From Youngiibacter multivorans (GTDB taxonomy: Bacteria > Bacillota > Clostridia > Clostridiales > Clostridiaceae), in NCBI RefSeq assembly GCF_017873395.1, contig NZ_JAGGKC010000013.1, forward strand, positions 1 to 64,000: DNA of 64,000 nucleotides, written 5' to 3'. Positions within the stretch are counted from its first letter, which is position 1. The number at the start of each line of letters is the position of its first letter. The translations under genes were made by a program, and so were the position numbers. This document shows, one piece after another, positions 35,859-44,488 of this stretch. Under the pieces are notes generated by a model. That model searched no databases. It had not been told where the DNA came from and saw only the letters and a program-made list of their open reading frames with translations.

Positions 35859-38138
35859 ATGCGGCATATAAGCAAGCCTATAAGAAAAAAGGATGCCATG
35901 TCCCTTGTCACTGGAAAACCTGTATATACCCAGGACCTTTCACCTAAGGATGCCCTTGTGGTAAAGCTCCTGAGAAGCCCACATGCCCATGCAGTAATAA
36001 CCGAGATAGATACTGAAAAGGCAGCAGCGGTTCCAGGAATAGAGTGCGTACTCACCTACAGGGAAGTAGCCGGTGAAAGGTTCACTCTGGCAGGTCAGAC
36101 ATATCCTGAGCCGAGTCCATACGACAGGCTCATACTCGACCAGAGGGTAAGGTTTGTCGGAGACCCGGTGGCAATTGTAGCAGGAACTACATCAGCTGCG
36201 GTTGATGAAGCACTGAAGCTAATCTCAGTGAAGTATGAGGTCCTCGAGCCGATCCTTGACTTAAGGAAAGCAAAGGATAACCCTGTTGTGATACATCCTG
36301 AGGACAACTGGAGAAGCCTTAGACCGGTAGGAGCCGATAACAAGAGGAACCTCTGTGCAAGCGCCTCAGACCAGCACGGGGACATCGATGCAGTGCTTGC
36401 AGCCTGTGATTACGTTGTAGAACAGACCTATCATACCAAGGCCAACAACCAGACAATGATGGAAACCTTCCGAACCTTCACATACAAGGACGCCTTTGGA
36501 AGGCTCACCTGCGTGTCATCCACCCAGATACCCTTCCATGTAAGAAGGATACTTTCGAATGCACTTGGGATACCCAAGTCCCAGATAAGGGTAATAAAAC
36601 CCAGGATTGGCGGAGGCTTTGGAGCCAAGCAGACAGCAGTTTCGGAGATATATCCGGCAATCGTGACCATGAAGACCGGAAAGCCTGCTCTTATAGTCTA
36701 CTCCAGGCAGGAATCACACATAGCAGGATCACCAAGGCATGAGATGGAATTGACTGTAAAGGTAGGAGCAACCAAGGATGGAATAATCCGTGGAATCGAC
36801 CTTCACACACTATCTAATACTGGTGCCTACGGAGAACACGGACCTACTACGGTAGGACTGTCAGGTCACAAATCAATACCTCTTTATGGAAAGACAGATG
36901 CCTTCAAATTCAGCTTCGATGTCGTGTACACAAACGTTATGTCTGCAGGAGCATACAGAGGCTATGGAGCTCCACAGGGAATATTTGCAGTTGAGTCAGC
37001 TGTAAATGAGCTGGCTGTGAAGATGAACATGGACCCGGTTAAGCTCAGGGAGCTGAACATGGTCAAGGAAGGCCAGAAGATGTATGCATATTATGGCGAG
37101 CAGCTCAACAGCTGCGCACTTGACAGATGCATGGCAAAAGCCAAGGAAATGATCAAATGGGATGAGAAGTATCCGGCAAAGGACCTAGGAAACGGTAAGG
37201 TCAGGAGCGTCGGAGTCGCAATGGCCATGCAGGGTTCAGGCATATCCAAGGTTGATACTGCAGCAGTATCCCTTAAGGTCAACGACGACGGATTCTATAC
37301 CATGGGTATAGGTGCATCAGACATGGGCACAGGCTGCGATACCATACTCGCTCAGATTGCCGCTGACTGCCTTGACTGCTCGGTGGACGACATTGTAGTG
37401 CACGGAGTTGACACAGACTCCTCACCTTATGACAAGGGCTCCTACGCTTCAAGCACAGCCTACGTCACAGGAATGGCTACAGTGAAGACCTGCGAAGTTC
37501 TGGTCGAAAAGATCAAGAAGGCAGGGGCTTCCAAGCTAAAATGCGACGCTGACAAGGTTGATTTCGACGGGACGAAGGTATATAACGTGGAAACCAATGA
37601 ATCTATAAGCCTCAAGGATATCGGCAACGCTGAAATGGATGGAAACAGAAACTCCCTGTATGCCACAGAGTCCTTCTCATCACAGACATCACCACCGCCA
37701 TTTATGGTAGGTATGGCTGAGGTGGAGATTGACAAGGAAACAGGAAAGGTAGACCTCATAGACTATGTAGGAGTAGTAGACTGCGGAACTGTCATCAATT
37801 CCAATATCACAAGGATTCAGGCTGAAGGCGGAATTGCACAGGGAATCGGAATGGCGCTCTATGAGGACATCATATACAGCGACAAGGGACAGCTTTACAA
37901 CAATTCCTTCATGCAGTACAAGATACCGACAAGGCTTGATGTTGGAACCATCCGTGTTGACTTCGAAAGCAGCTATGAGCCTACAGGGCCGTTCGGAGCA
38001 AAATCCATCGGTGAGGTCGTCATAAACACCCCTTCTCCGGCTATAGCAGGAGCAGTCCTCAACGGAGTCGGAGTATGCATCAGGGAACTCCCGATTACTG
38101 CAGAAAAAGTCTATAATGCAATGCAGGAGCTGAAGTAA
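35859..38138 (+). CDS. Molybdenum hydroxylase catalytic subunit (xanthine dehydrogenase family)
   Basis: A 759-residue Mo-cofactor subunit. It carries IGGGFGAKQ (about residue 249), AGAYRGYGAPQG (about 367) and GAKSIGEVVINTPSPAI with the conserved Glu (about 715-725). These are the cofactor contacts and base of the xanthine-oxidase family, which hydroxylates aromatic heterocycles or aldehydes using water. It lies one base after the Fe-S subunit. No cofactor-insertion gene (XdhC-type), MoCo synthesis gene or purine permease is in the window, so the substrate is open: xanthine, hypoxanthine, nicotinate or another heterocycle. Confidence 0.92.
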   Translation: MRHISKPIRKKDAMSLVTGKPVYTQDLSPKDALVVKLLRSPHAHAVITEIDTEKAAAVPGIECVLTYREVAGERFTLAGQTYPEPSPYDRLILDQRVRFVGDPVAIVAGTTSAAVDEALKLISVKYEVLEPILDLRKAKDNPVVIHPEDNWRSLRPVGADNKRNLCASASDQHGDIDAVLAACDYVVEQTYHTKANNQTMMETFRTFTYKDAFGRLTCVSSTQIPFHVRRILSNALGIPKSQIRVIKPRIGGGFGAKQTAVSEIYPAIVTMKTGKPALIVYSRQESHIAGSPRHEMELTVKVGATKDGIIRGIDLHTLSNTGAYGEHGPTTVGLSGHKSIPLYGKTDAFKFSFDVVYTNVMSAGAYRGYGAPQGIFAVESAVNELAVKMNMDPVKLRELNMVKEGQKMYAYYGEQLNSCALDRCMAKAKEMIKWDEKYPAKDLGNGKVRSVGVAMAMQGSGISKVDTAAVSLKVNDDGFYTMGIGASDMGTGCDTILAQIAADCLDCSVDDIVVHGVDTDSSPYDKGSYASSTAYVTGMATVKTCEVLVEKIKKAGASKLKCDADKVDFDGTKVYNVETNESISLKDIGNAEMDGNRNSLYATESFSSQTSPPPFMVGMAEVEIDKETGKVDLIDYVGVVDCGTVINSNITRIQAEGGIAQGIGMALYEDIIYSDKGQLYNNSFMQYKIPTRLDVGTIRVDFESSYEPTGPFGAKSIGEVVINTPSPAIAGAVLNGVGVCIRELPITAEKVYNAMQELK

Positions 38139-38189
38139 GACTCACAGCCTAATGAAGAATACCTGAAACTAATAGTATCGTTTCAAGAT

Positions 38190-38230
38190 AAGAAAGAACG
38201 CTTGCGGTAACTCCGCCAGCGTTCTTTCTT
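38190..38230. terminator. Bidirectional terminator between convergent metal-enzyme operons
   Basis: AAGAAAGAACGCT and AGCGTTCTTTCTT form a 13-bp stem around an inner TGCGG/CCGCC hairpin. A- and T-rich flanks suit both strands. It lies 50 bases after the hydroxylase stop. Confidence 0.8.
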
Positions 38231-38243
38231 TGGTATTCAGTAT

Positions 38244-38315
38244 TCAGTCACCATCTGTTGCTATCAGTTTCTTGTAGAACTTCCTGCCGCACTTTGGGCA
38301 CCTCACCAGAAGCAA
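38244..38315 (-). CDS. Possible 23-residue zinc-knuckle microprotein
   Basis: A minus-strand TTG, 6 bases after AAAGGGAG, opens a 23-codon frame containing RCPKCGRKFYKKL and a stop. It lies between the MoaD-like gene and the terminator. CPxCG knuckles bind zinc in many small proteins. It could also be the remnant of a larger zinc-ribbon gene, since an in-frame stop directly precedes the TTG. Confidence 0.3.
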   Translation of the reverse strand: MLLVRCPKCGRKFYKKLIATDGD

Positions 38316-38360
38316 TCATAGCTCCCTTTAAGGCTTCCCAGATGCTATGAATCTTTGGAT

Positions 38361-38648
38361 TTAGCCCCCGCCCAATACTGGTATGAACAGCAGTATGTCT
38401 TTGTCCTTTACCATGCGGTTCTGGCCCTTCAGAAAAGCTATTTCACGTCCGTTCAGAAGTATCCTGACCCATATATCCTGATTTCCAGCTTCATCGTATA
38501 CCATGGATTTTAGCATGTAGTCAAAGGTCGCATCCAGCTTGTCCATGCATTCCTCTATGCTGCAGGGTGTTTCAATTTCTACAAAGGTCACTGAATCACC
38601 GAACAGTTTTTTGAAGGCTGCATATCCACGGAGCTCAATGGTTCCCAT
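38361..38648 (-). CDS. MoaD/ThiS-like sulfur carrier next to aldehyde ferredoxin oxidoreductase
   Basis: 95 residues with a beta-grasp pattern (VRILLNGREI, DKDILLFIPVLGGG) and the C-terminal Gly-Gly tail used for thiocarboxylate or adenylate formation. MoaD supplies sulfur to molybdopterin. A copy abutting the oxidoreductase gene (its ATG follows the TGA directly) is common for tungsten enzymes and suggests a dedicated pyranopterin partner. It is slightly longer than the usual 81-residue MoaD. Whether it acts in synthesis or as a bound subunit is not known from sequence. Confidence 0.82.
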   Translation of the reverse strand: MGTIELRGYAAFKKLFGDSVTFVEIETPCSIEECMDKLDATFDYMLKSMVYDEAGNQDIWVRILLNGREIAFLKGQNRMVKDKDILLFIPVLGGG

Positions 38649-40487
38649 TCAGATAAGTCCCAGTTCCCTGAGCTTTTCTTCACGAGGTATTCCATTCTCA
38701 TCCCAACCTCTTGCTTCATAATACTCATCCAGCATTGCATTGAGGTCTGCTTCCGTGATGAGTTCTCCTTTGGACAGGCCATCCTTCAGCTCTTCCTTCA
38801 TGAATCGTTCTGGCAGAGTATCATCCTTGCGTGAAAATCCTTCCCTGACATTGAACATGCGGGTGAGATTATTGAGCCTTTCACCCAGGGCCCAGACATC
38901 TTCCTTGGTAAACTCCATTCCTGTTGCACCGGTCAGCTGCATTGCTACTACTTCCTGGGCATTATGCGGCATTGCCAGCTGAGTTGGGAATTCGCAGAGC
39001 GTAGCAACATCATATGTCCCGCAAAAATCCTGATTGAATTTGGTAAGTATCCCCTTTCCCTTGATAGCAAGTCTTTCTACCGGGTATGGGAATGGCATGC
39101 CGAATACTTCCTGGAATGCATAGCCTCTGTTGTGGTCAGCACCGTTATATGCTGTAGCAAAGTTAAGTCCATGAGCCTTAAGTCCCCTTGGATCATATGC
39201 AGGCAGCTCAAGTCCTTTGACATTCATTGCAAATTTTTCTGCCCCGTTTCCAAGCTTCTTTGCAAAAACCCTGGTCCCATCTGACATCATTTCGCCAAGT
39301 CCTTCTCTGTAGGCCATCATCCTGACCAGTTTGGCTATGGTATCTTCATTGCCCCAGGTCAGATCCAGACCCTCAGCTCCAGGAAGCAGCCCCTTTTCAT
39401 ACATCTCCATAGCCATGGAAATCGTGACGCCTGCCGAGATGGAATCGATGCCCAATTCATCACATAACCTGTCCATTACAAAAATGAAATCAGGATTTTT
39501 GATTCCAAGCATCGAGCCGAAGGAGTAGAGAGTCTCATACTCCGGACCCTCTGTAGCGATTCCAGCGTATTTTCCATTTTTAGCCATTCTGACCTGACTG
39601 CAGCCAAGAGGACATCCAAAGCAATTGTTCCTTCTGACCTTATATTCTGAAAGAGCCTCAGGACCTATGGCAGAGTAATCCTGACATCCCGTATCAGTGT
39701 AGTTCCTGCTTGGGAATACACCTACTGCCTGAGCTGCATCCACTGCAGAAGATGATCCTACATGGGAGAATACAGGATAGGCAAATGGAGAGTCCTTAAG
39801 CGCTTTAGTAAATTCTGCTATACCTGCCTGAAGGATTTCGGGATTGGCTACTGGTACAGTCTGGGTTCCTCTTATTGCAATAGCCTTGAGCTTCTTGCTT
39901 CCCATAACAGCCCCTACACCCTTTCTTCCCATGGCTCTCTGCTCATTGATTATCGAGGAAATAAGGCTGATGTGTTCACCGGCCGGGCCAATGCATGCGA
40001 TTCTGTAATTCTGGTCGTTCAGCTCTTCCTTCATGTAAATCTGAGTATCCAGGGCATTTATGCCCCACAGCTTTTCTGCTGAACGTATGCTTACCTTATC
40101 ATCCTTTATGGAGATATAGACCGGCACGTCTGAGGCACCTTCAATAACAATAATGTCATAGCCTGCATACTTCAGTTCAACTGGCATGTGCCCACCGCTG
40201 AATGAATTGCAGATTGTACCTGTAAGCGGGGACTTTGTCGCAACACCCATTCTGCTGGCACAGATTGCCTTGGTACCTGTCAGCGGCCCGGCAAAAAAGA
40301 CAAGCTTATTCTCAGGACCTAATGGGTCTATACCGGGAGAAAGCTCATCATACAGCAGCTTATCAGCCAGAAGCGCACCGCCAACATACTTTCTGAACAC
40401 TTCATCATCAAGCTTTTCTTTCTTGATCGATTTGTCCGTCAGATTGATCCTAAGGAGAGAGTTCCAGAATCCGCCGTGAATTGACAT
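38649..40487 (-). CDS. Aldehyde:ferredoxin oxidoreductase, tungsten-pterin family
   Basis: 612 residues from the ATG at 40487, which has GGGAGG 7 bases upstream. AOR features: the N-terminal WNSLLRINLTDKSI and YVGGALLADKLL, the pterin-binding SRMGVATKSPLTGT (about residues 75-90), and the [4Fe-4S] ligands CFGCPLGC (about 286-293) with a later Cys in TLCEFP. The family oxidises aldehydes, or reduces acids, with ferredoxin in anaerobes and uses a bis-pterin tungsten site. A MoaD/ThiS-like gene abuts the stop. The leader RNA can pair with the ribosome site. Convergent with the molybdenum hydroxylase genes, so this region handles Mo or W enzymes. Aldehyde specificity is unknown. Confidence 0.93.
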   Translation of the reverse strand: MSIHGGFWNSLLRINLTDKSIKKEKLDDEVFRKYVGGALLADKLLYDELSPGIDPLGPENKLVFFAGPLTGTKAICASRMGVATKSPLTGTICNSFSGGHMPVELKYAGYDIIVIEGASDVPVYISIKDDKVSIRSAEKLWGINALDTQIYMKEELNDQNYRIACIGPAGEHISLISSIINEQRAMGRKGVGAVMGSKKLKAIAIRGTQTVPVANPEILQAGIAEFTKALKDSPFAYPVFSHVGSSSAVDAAQAVGVFPSRNYTDTGCQDYSAIGPEALSEYKVRRNNCFGCPLGCSQVRMAKNGKYAGIATEGPEYETLYSFGSMLGIKNPDFIFVMDRLCDELGIDSISAGVTISMAMEMYEKGLLPGAEGLDLTWGNEDTIAKLVRMMAYREGLGEMMSDGTRVFAKKLGNGAEKFAMNVKGLELPAYDPRGLKAHGLNFATAYNGADHNRGYAFQEVFGMPFPYPVERLAIKGKGILTKFNQDFCGTYDVATLCEFPTQLAMPHNAQEVVAMQLTGATGMEFTKEDVWALGERLNNLTRMFNVREGFSRKDDTLPERFMKEELKDGLSKGELITEADLNAMLDEYYEARGWDENGIPREEKLRELGLI

Positions 40488-40494
40488 AACAAAT

Positions 40495-40560
40495 ACCTCC
40501 CGTATTTTAATCATAGGTCACCTAAGAAGTTACCCATAACTCTTTCCAAACACGGGAGGC
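40495..40560 (-). promoter_or_regulatory. Leader element that sequesters the AOR ribosome binding site
   Basis: GCCTCCCGTG (40560-40551) can pair with ATACGGGAGGT (40505-40495), which contains the GGGAGG site. This gives an 8-bp perfect stem with G-U pairs at each end. Upstream lie a GCTTTGTC-TAGG-GACAAAGC hairpin and other repeats. This could be a translational switch. It resembles, and might belong to, the Moco/tungsten-cofactor riboswitch class, but I could not establish that. Confidence 0.5.
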
Positions 40561-40730
40561 ATTGAATCTCAGGTCAATACCCATTGGCTTTGTCCCTAGA
40601 CAAAGCTCGAGCTATTACCTAAATTATAAAACTAAATAATAGGAATAACAATTATTCCTCATCACTTTGACTGGTATTTCACCTTAACACAATTAATGGT
40701 CTGACATACGGTTGCTACATTTAAGCTAGC

Positions 40731-41156
40731 TCACCTTATCCCTGAATCGAAGCTTACAACGACTTCGGTAAAGCTGCCCTTTATCACCTCAACCTCGACG
40801 GGCTTGAGGAACGGAAGCTGCATGCCACCTGACTCAGATTCCAGCATATACCTTCCTTCCGGAACAAGAATCTGGAATAAACCGTCCTTGTCTGAGACTG
40901 CCTTTATCTTCTTACCGGTTGCAAGATTTCTCACAACGAATGCAGCATCAGGATATGGAATAGAATCTGGTTCACCTTGCTTTGAGACAGGACTGACAGG
41001 TCCGATGGTTACCGTACCCATAATCCCTGTATCCTGGTCGGTTGGTGCTAAGCCGCACGAAGAAACCAGAATGAATAAAGCTGCAATAATGGTCAATGCG
41101 ATATATTTCCAATGATTCCGCAATCTGCAGAGAATTCGTCCATTACTCCGATTCAT
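40731..41156 (-). CDS. Lipoprotein with carboxypeptidase-regulatory-like beta-sandwich
   Basis: About 141 residues. A basic N-terminus, a hydrophobic helix and FILVSSCG give a lipobox. The mature part contains AAFVVRNLATGKKIKAVSDKDGLFQILVPEGRYML (about residues 75-109, spread over three strands), the pattern of a transthyretin-like/CarboxypepD_reg fold. The ATG at 41156 is chosen because AAGGT lies just upstream and the longer frame would overlap the preceding gene. Surface role unknown. Confidence 0.7.
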   Translation of the reverse strand: MNRSNGRILCRLRNHWKYIALTIIAALFILVSSCGLAPTDQDTGIMGTVTIGPVSPVSKQGEPDSIPYPDAAFVVRNLATGKKIKAVSDKDGLFQILVPEGRYMLESESGGMQLPFLKPVEVEVIKGSFTEVVVSFDSGIR

Positions 41157-41175
41157 GTCACTACCTTCTTCTTGA

Positions 41176-41571
41176 TCAGCTATTCTTAGAGAACCTGGTG
41201 CCACACTTGGGACACTTTACCTCTACCCTACCCTTGCCTTTGGGAACCCTGACCAGCTGCTTGCATCCCGGACAGCTATATACTCTGTAGGTCTTGCTCA
41301 GTTTCATTATCTGGATCTGATTGCTTATCTTACGAAGAAACCTGTCTCTCACCTGCATGTACTTAAGGTTCTGGGCTGAGCGCAGCCTTTGATTCTTTGA
41401 AAATATCCTTGAATATGAGTATATTATGATCATGAATCCAGCCAGGTTGATATATGGGTTTTTCGCAAAGCTTCCCACAAGCATTACCACAAAGCTGGCA
41501 TATACCATCATTTTTGATAGCTCGTCCACACCATATCGTCCCTGCATTAGTCTCCTAAGTCTTTCTTTCAT
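41176..41571 (-). CDS. Membrane protein with C-terminal zinc ribbon
   Basis: 131 residues. An N-terminal basic helix is followed by two membrane segments (MVYASFVVMLVGSF and INLAGFMIIIYSYS), a basic linker (NQRLRSAQNLKY) and a zinc ribbon CPGCKQ...CPKCGTRF at the end. Such small membrane zinc-ribbon proteins are widespread in Clostridia but uncharacterised. GGAAGG lies 9 bases before the ATG at 41571. It partly reads into the upstream region of the lipoprotein gene, so the two are probably cotranscribed. Confidence 0.7.
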   Translation of the reverse strand: MKERLRRLMQGRYGVDELSKMMVYASFVVMLVGSFAKNPYINLAGFMIIIYSYSRIFSKNQRLRSAQNLKYMQVRDRFLRKISNQIQIMKLSKTYRVYSCPGCKQLVRVPKGKGRVEVKCPKCGTRFSKNS

Positions 41572-41667
41572 TTCCAGCATCCTTCCAACATTTAGTAGTT
41601 CTTTACAATATCCTATTCTACATCTGTAACTTTAAAAATAGATTACAGCAATAATGGCAAGTCATCC

Positions 41668-42798
41668 TCATTCCTTAGGAGCAGACAGCCTGTCCACCTT
41701 TGACTTTACAAGCATCCTTACAAGCCTTCCATTCGAGAGCTTACCTCTGTCCTTGCCGAGCCTTATGAAGGTCTGTGTGATAGTCTTAGGGACGTATGGC
41801 TGCTCTCCTTCTGCTTTTCTCTTCAGGCTTATAGCCTTTACAGGGCATGTAGTTACACAGAGTCCGCAGCCTATGCACCTGTCCTCGTCAATTGAAGCTT
41901 TCCTCTCATTGATCACAACAGCATCCATCTGGCATCTTTTGATACAGATACCGCAGCCTATGCAGGGATCAATGTCTACTACAGCCATGAATGGCGATGA
42001 TACGAGCCTTCCCGGTTTGGGCTGCTTCTTAAGGGTCTTCAGGACTCCACAGCAGCAGCCGCAGCAGGCACAGATGAACACGGCATCGCGCTCATTGCCT
42101 GGTGAAAGCACAAGCCCAGCCTTATCTGCCTTTTTCAGGACCTCAAGGGCTTCTTCCATTGTAATGGCCCTGCCTCTTCCTATGCGCTGGTAGAAGTCTG
42201 CTCCCTGCCCGAAGGACAGGCAGGTCTCCTTGGGTTTTCCGCAGCCCTCGCCAATCATCTCCATTTCAGTCCTGCAGATGCATGGGGTAACTGTGAACTT
42301 TGTCTGAGCCCTTACCAGTTCCTCAGCCTTCTCATAGGACAATATCTCAGTGTCCCCTCCAACAGATCCTCCTACCGGAACTGTCCGAAGCTGAGGCGTC
42401 TTCTTCCAGGTCCTGGAATCAAGCAGATGAGGCGCATACTCCTCGAAGTAACCAATTAGCTCAAGGTCAAGCCTGCCTATCTGATATTCCCAGATGCCGA
42501 CAACGAACTGTGAAGCCATGTATCTCGGAGGCTGACCTTCCTTTCGTGTTCCGTAGATCAGCCCCTTCTTCTCCATCTCATCAAGCCTTTCTCCAGCCTC
42601 ATCAACAGGTATTCCCATCCTCCAGGCTACAACCCTCGGCTCTTCCTCGATTATGCTTAGTGCCAGGGCCATTTCTGCATCCTCTGGTGTAAAGAGTTTC
42701 TTTAGTATCTTGATCTCAACTCCTGACTCAGTCTCCGGAAACCCGCCAGGCAGGTCATCCAGATGCTTTGCCAGCCTTCTGTACAATTCATCGTTCAT
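41668..42798 (-). CDS. 4Fe-4S dicluster protein with winged-helix-like N-terminus
   Basis: 376 residues. The N-terminus (FTPEDAEMALALSIIEEEPRVVA, GLIYGTRKEG) looks like a winged helix. The middle has CICRTEMEMIGEGCGKP and the unusual ICACCGCCCGVLKTL (about residues 243-257). The C-terminus carries two ferredoxin motifs, CIGCGICIKRCQM and CIGCGLCVTTCPVKA. It probably transfers electrons and might sense redox state. It lies 26 bases after hypA, so it may serve a nickel enzyme's maturation or electron supply. Proteins of this kind occur in anaerobes; the function is not known to me. Confidence 0.8.
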   Translation of the reverse strand: MNDELYRRLAKHLDDLPGGFPETESGVEIKILKKLFTPEDAEMALALSIIEEEPRVVAWRMGIPVDEAGERLDEMEKKGLIYGTRKEGQPPRYMASQFVVGIWEYQIGRLDLELIGYFEEYAPHLLDSRTWKKTPQLRTVPVGGSVGGDTEILSYEKAEELVRAQTKFTVTPCICRTEMEMIGEGCGKPKETCLSFGQGADFYQRIGRGRAITMEEALEVLKKADKAGLVLSPGNERDAVFICACCGCCCGVLKTLKKQPKPGRLVSSPFMAVVDIDPCIGCGICIKRCQMDAVVINERKASIDEDRCIGCGLCVTTCPVKAISLKRKAEGEQPYVPKTITQTFIRLGKDRGKLSNGRLVRMLVKSKVDRLSAPKE

Positions 42799-42824
42799 TT
42801 AGCACCCCAAAAAAATTATTGTCC

Positions 42825-43175
42825 TCATATTATGGCTATCCTCACTACCTCAAGCTCAGCTCCTGAATATAGTGATACGTCTGTACCATGGCATCTTGGG
42901 CAGGCAGTCTTTTCCTTCGTTCTCCAGTCGAAGTTGAAAATTTCACCACAGTCGCTGCAGCTTGCAGCTGCGGGGACCCGGATGAATCTTATCTTCGCAC
43001 CTTCTGCGATCGTTCCTTTGCTTATGTAGTCCCAGTACTTCTGGGTGATTTCCTCGACGAAATCCCTCATTTCGCCTACCTTAAGGTAGACAGCATCAAT
43101 CCTTACCGCCCTATTTTCTTCAGCAGCCTTCATGGCCTGGGCAAATATCCTGTGTGTAAGCGGGAGCTCATGCAT
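42825..43175 (-). CDS. hypA: Hydrogenase nickel incorporation protein HypA
   Basis: 116 residues. The N-terminal MHE is the nickel-binding motif, and the zinc site is CSDCGE...CPRCHG (about residues 73-94). HypA delivers nickel with HypB to [NiFe]-hydrogenase, or to urease in some bacteria. It follows hypB by 18 bases. No hydrogenase subunit or HypC-F gene is in the window. Confidence 0.92.
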   Translation of the reverse strand: MHELPLTHRIFAQAMKAAEENRAVRIDAVYLKVGEMRDFVEEITQKYWDYISKGTIAEGAKIRFIRVPAAASCSDCGEIFNFDWRTKEKTACPRCHGTDVSLYSGAELEVVRIAII

Positions 43176-43193
43176 CTTCAGGTCCCCTTCTGA

Positions 43194-43877
43194 TCATAGT
43201 TTGCCTGTCTTAAGTCTATATGCTTCTATCTTCTCTTCAAGGTAACCGCACCATCCATCTAGTCCTTGTCCGGTCCTTGCAGAAACCCTGAACACCCTCA
43301 TTTCTGGATTAAGCACCCTGACCCTTGATTCAAGTGCTTCGAAATCAAAGTCGAAATACTCGACAGCATCCACCTTGTTGACAAGCAGGACATCACATAC
43401 CCTGAACATGTTAGGATACTTGAGTATCTTGTCATCACCCTCTGGAACACTGAGTATCATGGCCTTCAGGCTCTCACCGATGTCAAATTCGGCTGGACAC
43501 ACAAGGTTTCCTATATTCTCAACGAATATCACATCAAAATCACTGACTGCCATTGTATCAAGTGCGGAGCTGACCATGGAAGCATCGAGGTGGCAGTCTC
43601 CACCGGTTCTCAGCTGCACTGCAAATCCGCCTTCACTGACTATCTTCTCGGAGTCTACCATTGAATCGATATCCCCTTCAATTACCCCTATCCTGTACCT
43701 GTCCCCGAGTCTTTTCATCGTTTCAACGATTATGCTCGTCTTGCCGGAGCCTGGAGATGACATGAGGTTCAGCATGAATACCCTGTCATTTCCAAGCCTT
43801 TCCCTTACCTTTTCTGCCTCATCACCATTTACCGAAAGGATCGTATCCCTTATATCTATCAGTCTTATCTCGTCCAT
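43194..43877 (-). CDS. hypB: Hydrogenase nickel incorporation GTPase HypB
   Basis: 227 residues. P-loop SSPGSGKTS (about residues 38-46), the metal-site segment GGDCHLDASMV (about 89-99), FVENIGNLVCP (Walker B area with the conserved Cys) and NKVDAVEYF for guanine binding. It hydrolyses GTP to load nickel into [NiFe]-hydrogenase together with HypA. The ATG at 43877 is chosen for GGAGG 6 bases upstream. There is no His-rich nickel-storage tract at the N-terminus. Confidence 0.93.
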   Translation of the reverse strand: MDEIRLIDIRDTILSVNGDEAEKVRERLGNDRVFMLNLMSSPGSGKTSIIVETMKRLGDRYRIGVIEGDIDSMVDSEKIVSEGGFAVQLRTGGDCHLDASMVSSALDTMAVSDFDVIFVENIGNLVCPAEFDIGESLKAMILSVPEGDDKILKYPNMFRVCDVLLVNKVDAVEYFDFDFEALESRVRVLNPEMRVFRVSARTGQGLDGWCGYLEEKIEAYRLKTGKL

Positions 43878-43930
43878 TGCCTTCCTCCATAAACCTGTCT
43901 CATTAATATATGATACCATGTAAGACATCA

Positions 43931-43954
43931 GGCCGCCGGAATAATCCGGCGGCC
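43931..43954. terminator. GC-rich hairpin between the stress protein and hypB
   Basis: GGCCGCCGGA and TCCGGCGGCC form a 10-bp perfect stem. A T-run is present only on the plus strand, ten bases away, so termination of the minus-strand usp transcript is uncertain. Confidence 0.5.
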
Positions 43955-44002
43955 CTCATCACTTTTTTATCCTGTATTAATCTTTGATTTCTTCTGGCAC
44001 AG

Positions 44003-44428
44003 CTACTTTACTACAAGTACAGGGCAAGGTGCGTTCGATACGACTCTCTGAGTTACGCTTCCCATTATGGCTCCGGCCCATGGTCCATGTCCCTTGGTCC
44101 CCATTACTATAAGGTCTGCACCCTTCTTTGCTTCCTCCACTACTGCCTGAGACGGGTAACCGTGCACAATCTTGGTTTCGATCTTAACCTCACCAGCTTC
44201 AATACCCTTCATTGTGTCTTCCATGACCGTCTTGCTGAGCGCCTCGTACTCCATACTCGTCATGTCGATACCCACTGTTACCTCGCTAGCTATCATGTTA
44301 GGGTGCTTCATTATTACATGAAGCAGTTCAATCTCTGACCCGAACTGTTTGGCAATCTCCAGTGCTGCTGCAAGTGCATGTCTTGAATACTCGGATCCAT
44401 CTGTTGCTACAAGTATCTTCTTGAACAT
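44003..44428 (-). CDS. Universal stress protein (UspA family)
   Basis: 141 residues. Opening KKILVATDGSEYSRHA and closing GTKGHGPWAGAIMGSVTQRVVSNAPCPVLVV give the ATP-binding G-2X-G-9X-GS pattern. Cytoplasmic and probably dimeric, linked to stress survival. AAGGAGGT stands 7 bases before the ATG at 44428; a longer frame to 44548 runs through the leader hairpin and is unlikely. The leader contains a terminator-like hairpin, so expression may be attenuated. Confidence 0.9.
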   Translation of the reverse strand: MFKKILVATDGSEYSRHALAAALEIAKQFGSEIELLHVIMKHPNMIASEVTVGIDMTSMEYEALSKTVMEDTMKGIEAGEVKIETKIVHGYPSQAVVEEAKKGADLIVMGTKGHGPWAGAIMGSVTQRVVSNAPCPVLVVK

Positions 44429-44488
44429 GATGCCTACCTCCTTCCTTATACCGGAAGCACCACATGCTGAATTCGCTTTAACTAGATA

